Part shown: one piece after another, positions 57,501 to 64,000 of the stretch
Layout: every line of letters begins with the position of its first letter
Numbering within the stretch: position 1 is the stretch's first letter
From: Opitutaceae bacterium
GTDB lineage: Bacteria; Verrucomicrobiota; Verrucomicrobiia; Opitutales; Opitutaceae
DNA length: 64,000 nt
Assembly: GCA_028284235.1 (NCBI GenBank)
Contig: JANQSC010000072.1
Span: 1-64,000 of the forward strand
Direction of reading: 5' to 3'
Made by a program: the position numbers and the translations under genes
The notes under the pieces: model-generated
The model's database searches: none
Told to the model about the DNA's origin: nothing
What the model saw: the letters and a program-made list of their open reading frames with translations, nothing else

Positions 57501-58488
57501 AAATTGGTTTACGACCGCGCTCAACGACGTGAACGCCGCTCCGCGCGTCAACATTGGAGGGGAAGCCTACGGCGCCATCACCCGCTATCGCCGGGCGGAG
57601 CTCGACGGGATCGACTTTTCGGAGCAACTTGTAACGGTTGACGGCGATCCGGAGGATTTCCCGATTCAGAGCTACAGCGCGTTCATCGACGCCATGATGG
57701 CAAACGTACCGGCGGAGTTCCGGGCTCTCACCAACCCCCGGATGGTCGACAACGAACTCGACGACGGGCTTTGGGACACGATCGAATGGGACACCATCCC
57801 GGCTCTCAGTTCGACCCAGGACCGGATCGCTGATGGATTCGAGGTTGAGTTTATCGCCAATCCCGTACCCGGCTGGCGGATACTTGGAAACGTGAGCCAG
57901 CAGGAGACGATTCAAAGCAACACCGCGACGGTGATGTCCGCGGTGGTGGAGGAGTACAATGCCAATTTGCAGGCGTCGCGAGCGGGCGAAGTGAATCGAT
58001 CCCCGGATTTGACTGTGCAAACACGCTCTATCAACGAGATTTGGCTCGTCAACGGGCTCGCTCCGATTCGCGGCGCGACGGCCCTGGACAACACGGTTTC
58101 CAACGAGCAGCGCGAATGGCGCTACACCTTCGTTTCGACCTACCAGTTTATGGACGGCGCTTTCAAAGATTTCGCCATTGGCGGCGCGGGTCGCTGGCAA
58201 AGCGAGGCCGCGACCGGGTACGTCTTTTCGCTCGAAGCGGAAACGGGCGTTCCGGTTCCGGACACGAACCGGCCCTTCTACGATGACGGGCTTTTTAGCA
58301 GCGATCTCTGGGCGTCGTACGAGCGTCAGCTCAATGATACGCTCCATTGGCGTATCCAGCTGAATGTGCGCAACGCGTTTGGCGACAGCAACGACGTGCC
58401 CGTTAAAACCAACCCCGACGGCCAGGTCGCGGTCGTCCGTATCCCCAATCCGAGGACGATCTATTTGACGAATACGTTTCGTTTCTAA
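54580..58488 (+). CDS. STN-domain TonB-dependent receptor (FecA-like transducer)
   Basis: STN: VVTIPPGNASEVLEELSLSLNMQIVYPTRLLDGVYLRGAQGHYSVVAAINETLS; plug: LKDLGAAISIYTTEFLEDT, TERVTVSRGPNSLLFGIGSPGGVIDNTTK; TTG start in the track; downstream of the ECF/FecR pair. Confidence 0.9.
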   Translation: MVQLSRFWRRLKAGLFCLPVCCVCLVLSGQEKEGQVVTIPPGNASEVLEELSLSLNMQIVYPTRLLDGVYLRGAQGHYSVVAAINETLSPHSLVCVRDDVSGVLVVKRMESVSVPGDESPGESDSQTKTTTDTTMTPKPFKNNALLKKLGGIASAVFAAGAASAQSDDADSEEVYELSPFTVDASQDTGYTATSTLAGTRVRTNLKDLGAAISIYTTEFLEDTAATDAATLLSYTSNAEVGGAQGNFSGAEAVENNRFFQRDERTNPQQNQRIRGLGRADLTRNLYLTDIPFDSYNTERVTVSRGPNSLLFGIGSPGGVIDNTTKRAIHGNDFGEVQVRIDNYSSLRASLDYNRSLIEDRLALRVAILNEETQYKQEPTFDDQRRFYGALDFIISKNEGSSAFDATKLRINFEDGEQESSPVEIIPPSVAYHGWFEPTPANIQQYSGIAPPARVVSPSEGGTWQFQETFNPFAINSEGGINTNTHPSWFRWIAAVWDDPNSSVANLGTGDGLQGYQGLLTWSAGRGDTLDSTGLAGTPGAIAAFGPEAPGDTLVNRTVDYHANSPYSEPYAIGFSVPTIQNPSVFDYRNQIYSGGVDRVDREFDNINFAIEQSFFDNKLAIEVAYDEQHYETHQDFLFTGSGGTSTTGPYDLYVSIAEYLQNGQPNPNLGRAYTRIGRPETRFEGVDRETFRTTAFGELDFTARDGIVKWLGKHRFTGLYNDHTRDDTSRNYRESWVSDEFDVRAAVQGPNLNSARSTAGMVFFSSDSLLGLQSIDDVRINQLRITRPQPGDSYLVSYTDTSSADRTVAERTLRTGRVQLERWLNNEGISQTNVEAKAFAWQTYLFSENLVGLWGYREDDTVSFARATEAEAGVDDRVELGVWNPEFTRLSTTPSLEESGDTTTWSIVARYPENLIGELPAGMDIQAHYAESENFNPIGLRNNALGQSIGQPSGTTEEYGFQVSFAESKYIIKANWFTTALNDVNAAPRVNIGGEAYGAITRYRRAELDGIDFSEQLVTVDGDPEDFPIQSYSAFIDAMMANVPAEFRALTNPRMVDNELDDGLWDTIEWDTIPALSSTQDRIADGFEVEFIANPVPGWRILGNVSQQETIQSNTATVMSAVVEEYNANLQASRAGEVNRSPDLTVQTRSINEIWLVNGLAPIRGATALDNTVSNEQREWRYTFVSTYQFMDGAFKDFAIGGAGRWQSEAATGYVFSLEAETGVPVPDTNRPFYDDGLFSSDLWASYERQLNDTLHWRIQLNVRNAFGDSNDVPVKTNPDGQVAVVRIPNPRTIYLTNTFRF

Positions 58489-58518
58489 CACCGGAACCGT
58501 TTAGTAGTAAGTGGGATC

Positions 58519-58550
58519 GCCCTTCATTCTTCGGAATGAAGGGCGTTTTA
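58519..58550 (+). terminator. Rho-independent terminator with UUCG tetraloop
   Basis: CGCCCTTCATTC-TTCG-GAATGAAGGGCG-TTTT, perfect 12-bp stem. Confidence 0.85.
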
Positions 58551-58629
58551 GTATTGCGCGAAGCCGTTTCGGAATAAGATCGGTTTTGAGTCGCAAATGT
58601 ACGGGAACCTGCCGTAGACCAAAAACTGC

Positions 58630-59316
58630 ATGAGCGATATTCCCGACAAAGCCGAGCCCGCTGGACGCGTCCTAAGCGTACAGATCGGTTTGCCCAAGAC
58701 GATCGAGCCGAGCGCGAGCGACCCGCGCGGAAAAACTTGGGTGTCTGGGATCTTCAAGGATCCGGTGGAATCTGCGGTGGCGGTTCGTTTCGACGGAATC
58801 GAAGGCGATGGGCAGGCGGATTTGAAAGTCCACGGCGGGAAGGACAAGGCGATCAACGCTTATCCGTCGGAGCACTTCGACCACTGGCGTCAGGCGTTGT
58901 CGTTTGAATTCTCGGGAGGCGCGTTCGGTGAAAACCTAACGACGCGCGGTAGGGGCGAGGCGAATACGTGCATCGGAGACGTTTACAGGATTGGCGAAGT
59001 CTTAGTGGAACTCTCCCAGCCGCGGCAACCCTGCTGGAAACTGGGCCGCAAGTGGGATTCCAAAGAACTAGTGCCGCAAGTGATAGCGACCGGATTCACG
59101 GGCTGGTATTTTCGCGTAGTTGAAGAAGGACGACTCGCAGCGGGAGCGGACATTGTCCTCGAGGATCGACCCTTTCCCGAATTGACGCTCGCGATGGCCA
59201 ATCGAGCCCGCTATCACGACAAGGCGAACCCGGACGCTGCTGCGGCGCTGGCCGATTGCCCGGCGCTTTCGGAAAGCTGGCGGAGCGTGTTTCAAGAGCG
59301 GGTCGAGAAAGCGTAG
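58630..59316 (+). CDS. MOSC domain-containing protein (YiiM-like)
   Basis: VRFDGIEGDGQADLKVHGGKDKAINAYPSEHFDHWR...GAFGENLTTRG...ELSQPRQPCWKLGRKW. Confidence 0.9.
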   Translation: MSDIPDKAEPAGRVLSVQIGLPKTIEPSASDPRGKTWVSGIFKDPVESAVAVRFDGIEGDGQADLKVHGGKDKAINAYPSEHFDHWRQALSFEFSGGAFGENLTTRGRGEANTCIGDVYRIGEVLVELSQPRQPCWKLGRKWDSKELVPQVIATGFTGWYFRVVEEGRLAAGADIVLEDRPFPELTLAMANRARYHDKANPDAAAALADCPALSESWRSVFQERVEKA

Positions 59317-59469
59317 CAATAATCTAATTGGCCCAGAACAGTGACTTGTTGGTAGGGACCGACTGTGGTTCGATACTGTTTACCATCTTGAAACAGCCTA
59401 GGGGACTGGTCGTCTGCGAAGCCTATTATTGTGAAACCGGAACGGGTCTGTGGAAGAGGGTCGGATTTC

Positions 59470-59646
59470 TTAACAGTGATCTCTCCGAGATCAAATGCCG
59501 CTGCGCGGCAGCAGGATCCCGTCCCGATTCTCGAGACAGGAGCAGGATGGTCAAAGCATGCGAGACGAATAGATCCTGCTGGTCCCGCTAATGACGGGAC
59601 CATCCTGCTGGCGCGAAGCGACATCTCGCCGCAAGGCGACTGTTAA
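59470..59646. repeat. TTAACAG-family palindromic element, copy R5
   Basis: TTAACAGTGATCTCTCCGAGATCAAATGCCGCTGCGCGGCAGCAGGATCCCGTCCCGATT...CATCCTGCTGGCGCGAAGCGACATCTCGCCGCAAGGCGACTGTTAA. Confidence 0.88.
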
Positions 59647-59769
59647 ACGAATGGGCTAGTAGCTCGAATTTTTGAGCCCTGCTTTCAGGAAGGTATCAAT
59701 TGTATCTTTGGCAAAGGCAGCGCCCGATTCCGGATCGTAGGGCTCGCCGGCTCTCTCGCTCGTCGATTT

Positions 59770-62700
59770 TCAATCAACTTGCGATACTTCTGTTTTTTGC
59801 GGATTCTCCTTGCGGTATTCGGAAGGCGACATGCCGTACTCGTCGCGGAAGATCTTGCCGAAATGGCTCAATCCTTTGATACCGACCTCTACCATCGCTT
59901 CGCCTACGTTGACATTCCCTGACCTCAACAATTGAGCGGCTCGCTTCAATCGAATCGAACGAATGAACTTGAACGGCGTCTGTCCGACAATTGCTTCTAG
60001 TTTTTTATACAAAGAGGTCCGAGCCATCCCCACTGCCCGCGCAAATTGTTCTACGTCGAAGGACTCGTCCTTAATGTGCTCCTCTACGATGGCGATGGCT
60101 TTCGTCAATAGGGTTTCGTCGGCGGAGGTCACTGCGATTTCTTTGGGTTTGACGACAATCTGGCGTGTAAAAAGCTCTTTCAGCAAGCGGCGCGATTCCA
60201 GAAGGCTCTCAATGCGTGTCTTGAGCATCTCGATGTTTACCGGTTTGGCGAAGTAGTCATCCGCTCCTGTTTCAATTCCCTTGATTCGATGCTCGTCGGA
60301 ACCACGAGCAGTCAGCATGAGAATGGGAATATGGCAGATCTCCGTACGTTTCCTCAATTCCTCACACATTTCGAGGCCGTCCATCTCCGGCATCATCACA
60401 TCCGTAACGATTAGATCGGGCATCTGCTCCTCGGAAATTTGGAGCCCTTCCTTCCCATGGATAGCGGTTAAAACTTCGTATTCCGACTCCAGCTCGCCAA
60501 CCAGAAATCGACGAACGTCGGAGTTGTCCTCCACGACAAGCAGCAAAGGTCTCTCCCTTTCTTCTTCCAGCGGATCGTCTTGTTGCGAATCGTGGGAATT
60601 TGATTCAGCCAGTTTGGCGATCTCGTGTCCGCCCGCGAGCTCCTTCATATCTGCAACCGGAGCCCCCTCGTGTTCAGTAATAGGGAGCCAAACTGTAAAT
60701 CGAGTGCCTGCGTTCGAGTCGCGTCCCGGAACGGGACTTTCTACGATTATCTCGCCGCCCCAAAGTTGTACGAGCTCATAGGTATAAGCGAGTCCAATAC
60801 CGCTCCCCTCATGGTCGCGCTTAATATCTCGGGCGCGATAAAACGGCCTAAATATCGCTTTCTGCCTTTTCGCCGCAATACCGATGCCGGAATCGGATAC
60901 ACGCACGATTAGAATGGAATCCGGCTTTTTTGACTCGGGTCTAGTAATTCCAAAAAAAGATCGCTTCTTGCGCGGTCGCCAGTCGCATCGGGCAAGCGGT
61001 TTCACATCGATCTCAATTTTAACGTCGCCGCCCTCATGCGTGTATTTGATCGCATTAGACACCAGGTTGCCAACGATATGCTGGAGTTTTTCCGGATCGT
61101 AACAGCAGACGCAGCGATCTTCAGAGCATTCGAGCGTAAAGCGTTGCCGTTTCTCCTCCCACAATGCCGCGTGCGAATATACCGCGTCCTTTAGAAAGAG
61201 AACAATGTCTGACCGAACCGGCTCGTAATCCAAGTTGCAAAGCTCGATTTTCCGAAACTCGAGCAATTGATTCACGAGTCCCTGCATCTTGCGGGCGTTC
61301 CGATATGCCATCTCCAGTTTCTCCTTCACCTTGGAGTTGAAATCGTTCCGCATCAGGCTTTCCAGCGGACCAAGTATGACAGCGAGCGGCGTGCGCAGCT
61401 CGTGGGAAATATTTGTGAAGAAGTCGATCTTAAACTCCTCAAGTGCCACCAAGTGCCGCACTCGATTGCGTTCCAGCAAGTATGCTAGAGTGACTACTAG
61501 TCCGACAGTGAAAAATACTGTACCCAAAAACCAAGGACGTTTCCACAAGAAAGGCGCAACGCTGAAATTTACCGAGGCCGGACTCGGATCGATATTCCAA
61601 TCGGCATCCCGCGCCCGCACCTCCAATCGATAGTCGCCCGGCGCGAGCGATGGAATCGAGACGCTCCCCGTTTTCTTAAACGGGGACCATGCGCCTGCAT
61701 TGAGTCGATATGAGTATTCAAGATCCTTAGACCACGTGCGGGACCATGCGTCGACCCCTGACCATTCGAAGTACGCATTGCCCGATTCAGGAAGCTTCGA
61801 TTCGTAGGAATCAATTCGAGTTTCGGGTGGAGCATCGTCTGGCAAACAATGTATTGTCTTAAACTCCACGAGCGCTTCTGCCGAGTTGGGTTCAACGTTG
61901 AGATTCCAGGAGCGCGAGGCTGAGTTTATCCATATACGCCCGTCTTGCGATTCATGCAGTCGGGCTCCCTCCCGCTGCAGACGCAATTCAGGAAATCGTG
62001 TATGCTGACTCCAGGAGTCGCCGTCGAACCGACCCAAACCGTCGGTTGTCGCCGCCCAAACACCTGGCGAATCGCTCACAGCCAACAACGATACCAACTG
62101 ATCTCGAGCCCGTCCCTCGGAAATCGAGAACCGCTCCCATTTGCCGTCCACAAGTCGCGATACGCCCGACCGCCAATCTCCAATCCAAAGCGTGTCATTC
62201 GAATCGACTACAACATTGTCTACGGTGTAGGATTCAAACTCTCCTACCAATTCGCGCGGCTGGCCCTCGGGTATTCGATACAGAGAGTATCCCCCTGTCC
62301 ACAAGTCGCCATTTGACATTTGAGCGATTTGAAACGTCTGTACGGGAAAGTCAGGAGGCGTCAAATAAGTAGACGTGGCTCCGCCATTGGAAACTCGATA
62401 GCGGATTATCCCGCCAGTCCGGTCCTTTATCGCCCATGGCCTCAAATCGGATCCAAAGTAAATGTATCCATCTTTCCCTTCATAGGGAGATGCGTGACTT
62501 ATCCTCTCACTGTATTCCGGGTGGATATCTCGCTTCCATCGCTTCCCGTCGAACCACGAAACGGCCGCCGCCTCTCCGTGGCTTCCCGAAACCCAAATTC
62601 GATCTCCCGTAGTTGCCAGCATCGCATTGGGCTGATCAATAAGTCCATCCTCTTCGCCATAGGATATCCATGAATCTGCTACGGGATTCCATCGGACGAC

Positions 62701-63819
62701 GCGTTTGTCCTCGCTCAAGAACCAAGTGGTTCCGTCAGACTCTTGACATCCGAAATTCAGGGCCTCGTAGGTGTTCCATCGACTCCGAGATACATCAAAT
62801 GTATACGTTTTGTCTGTGTTCCCCCCTGTTATGAAAATATCGTCATCAAGGTTATAGAGAAAAGTGAACCAGTTTACTTGGCTGTCCATTCGCTTAACGC
62901 TCCACGCGCCGTCGCGGTAGTTTCCGAGCACTCGCGAACTGGCAGCCCAGAGCGTTCCATCCGCCATTTCCGTGAGCGATCGATTGGCGGCGCCGAATTC
63001 GGCCCAGCTGGAAAGCGCGGTGTAAACAGAATCGTCATACACGTACCTGAGGGCCTCTGCTTCGCTGGTACTCGCAATCCACATTTTTCCGGACGTTCCT
63101 TCGTGAAACTCCGTGATAGAACTCGCTCCTCCGGCATATTCCTCCGTCGAAATTCGCCAGGGATCGCCAATTCGAGTCCCACTAGACCAATCGAGCTCGT
63201 ATCGCATGATCTCGCCAGTAGTCGCCCGGGACAACCAAAGTCTATTTTTCCCATCCACTTTTACGCCATTGACCTGACCTAGGTCGTCGATCAACTCCAA
63301 TTCGTCACCATTAGTTCGGTACAGTTTTTGATCCGGCATTCGAGCTGAACCGGTGGTCGCTATTGGGCCGACTCGAGCGACCACCCAAATGCTGCCGTCC
63401 GCGGATTCATCGATACCACTCCCAGTCGAACCAAGTCTCCACACACTGCCATAGCGGTGCCACACTCCGTCTCGAAATCGAGCGAAAAACTGATTGGTCA
63501 AGACATAGACCGCGCCGTCGGATGCCACTTTGATCGCCAGTGAATTCGCGTTGCCCAGTCCCGCGTCCTCAAACCAGTAGGGCGTCGCCCGATATCCATC
63601 GAATTCGAGGATGCCTCCATGGATAGCGAACCAGAGCGTACCGTCTCCGGAATGATCGACCTGTCTAACCGTATAAGGAGTCAGCGCTTCCAGTTCCCTC
63701 CAGCGCCAGCTCTCATCAAAATTAGCAGTCTGAATTGGCTCGTAGGGTTTCGATGCGCTTCCTGGCTCGATCCAGAGAGAGAGCATCGTAAAAAGCAGTG
63801 CCAATCGCGATGGAGTCAT
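59770..63819 (-). CDS. Hybrid two-component regulator: periplasmic propeller/Y_Y_Y-like sensor, histidine kinase, receiver, AraC-type HTH
   Basis: Reg_prop-like repeats (DGTLWFAIHGGILEFDG, DGSIWVVARVG); HisKA DFFTNISHELRTPLAVILGPLESL; HATPase VSDSGIGIAAKRQKAIFRPFYRARD; REC LIVTDVMMPEMDGLEMCEEL; AraC HTH SHFGKIFRDEYGMSPSEYRKE. Confidence 0.93.
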   Translation of the reverse strand: MTPSRLALLFTMLSLWIEPGSASKPYEPIQTANFDESWRWRELEALTPYTVRQVDHSGDGTLWFAIHGGILEFDGYRATPYWFEDAGLGNANSLAIKVASDGAVYVLTNQFFARFRDGVWHRYGSVWRLGSTGSGIDESADGSIWVVARVGPIATTGSARMPDQKLYRTNGDELELIDDLGQVNGVKVDGKNRLWLSRATTGEIMRYELDWSSGTRIGDPWRISTEEYAGGASSITEFHEGTSGKMWIASTSEAEALRYVYDDSVYTALSSWAEFGAANRSLTEMADGTLWAASSRVLGNYRDGAWSVKRMDSQVNWFTFLYNLDDDIFITGGNTDKTYTFDVSRSRWNTYEALNFGCQESDGTTWFLSEDKRVVRWNPVADSWISYGEEDGLIDQPNAMLATTGDRIWVSGSHGEAAAVSWFDGKRWKRDIHPEYSERISHASPYEGKDGYIYFGSDLRPWAIKDRTGGIIRYRVSNGGATSTYLTPPDFPVQTFQIAQMSNGDLWTGGYSLYRIPEGQPRELVGEFESYTVDNVVVDSNDTLWIGDWRSGVSRLVDGKWERFSISEGRARDQLVSLLAVSDSPGVWAATTDGLGRFDGDSWSQHTRFPELRLQREGARLHESQDGRIWINSASRSWNLNVEPNSAEALVEFKTIHCLPDDAPPETRIDSYESKLPESGNAYFEWSGVDAWSRTWSKDLEYSYRLNAGAWSPFKKTGSVSIPSLAPGDYRLEVRARDADWNIDPSPASVNFSVAPFLWKRPWFLGTVFFTVGLVVTLAYLLERNRVRHLVALEEFKIDFFTNISHELRTPLAVILGPLESLMRNDFNSKVKEKLEMAYRNARKMQGLVNQLLEFRKIELCNLDYEPVRSDIVLFLKDAVYSHAALWEEKRQRFTLECSEDRCVCCYDPEKLQHIVGNLVSNAIKYTHEGGDVKIEIDVKPLARCDWRPRKKRSFFGITRPESKKPDSILIVRVSDSGIGIAAKRQKAIFRPFYRARDIKRDHEGSGIGLAYTYELVQLWGGEIIVESPVPGRDSNAGTRFTVWLPITEHEGAPVADMKELAGGHEIAKLAESNSHDSQQDDPLEEERERPLLLVVEDNSDVRRFLVGELESEYEVLTAIHGKEGLQISEEQMPDLIVTDVMMPEMDGLEMCEELRKRTEICHIPILMLTARGSDEHRIKGIETGADDYFAKPVNIEMLKTRIESLLESRRLLKELFTRQIVVKPKEIAVTSADETLLTKAIAIVEEHIKDESFDVEQFARAVGMARTSLYKKLEAIVGQTPFKFIRSIRLKRAAQLLRSGNVNVGEAMVEVGIKGLSHFGKIFRDEYGMSPSEYRKENPQKTEVSQVD

Positions 63820-63944
63820 GGGAGTAGAACTAGTGGAACTTAATACGCTAGTTGATGGTTGGGCAATCTAAAGGTGTGGCGCGAGGTCCCTGCGAGGGAG
63901 TCGCGTGGGGTGATGCGATTCTGTGTTGAGCGGGGTTAAGCGGC

Positions 63945-63977
63945 AAAAAGCGCGGGCCGTCCCCTGAGGAACGGCCC
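63945..63977 (-). terminator. Candidate minus-strand terminator for a gene to the right of the window
   Basis: GGGCCGT...ACGGCCC stem with AAAAA on the left, i.e. a T-run after the stem on the minus strand. Confidence 0.4.
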
Positions 63978-64000
63978 ATGCCGTTACAAGGCTGACTTCC

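Noticed and set aside
57265-58491. 408-aa minus-strand ORF antisense to the STN-TonB receptor
   Set aside because: Antisense shadow ORF; the plus-strand barrel sequence is clearly the real gene.
1-64000. CRISPR array, prophage, toxin-antitoxin, restriction or known defence system
   Set aside because: No spaced direct repeats, no cas, phage, RM or TA-like proteins recognised in any frame supplied.

Overview
The window looks like a high-GC chromosomal segment of a marine or environmental Verrucomicrobiota (Opitutae-like) bacterium. This taxon is inferred from family content: TonB receptors with the 'ELSPFxV' N-terminus, DUF1592/DUF1552, PVC-type heme proteins and many sulfatases. I see no rRNA, tRNA, CRISPR array, prophage or transposase gene. 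Recognisable modules: (1) a truncated discoidin-like protein, a TonB receptor, GH29 fucosidase and PQQ dehydrogenase; (2) an EamA transporter and an orphan sugar-ABC ATPase; (3) a complete Mrp Na+/H+ antiporter operon on the minus strand, preceded by a HPF/RaiA-like protein and a winged-helix regulator; (4) a TIM-barrel protein, a quinoprotein and a beta-helix protein; (5) DUF1592/DUF1552; (6) a tight PhoD-ThuA-GDSL-PVC heme operon; (7) sulfatases; (8) an Nramp transporter; (9) a nitrite-to-N2O module (Rrf2 regulator, NirK fused to cytochrome c, di-heme NorC, NorB, NorQ, NorD, SUMF1-like protein, SCO); (10) an ECF sigma/FecR/STN-TonB receptor trio; (11) MOSC protein and a one-protein hybrid two-component regulator. 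The most unusual signal is non-coding: several families of palindromic dispersed repeats. One family has TTAACAG...CTGTTAA ends, swappable internal hairpins and a compensatory base-pair change. Others overlap gene termini and appear to supply start codons, signal-peptide N-regions or stop codons. All calls are by eye from the sequence and ORF track; no searches were run.
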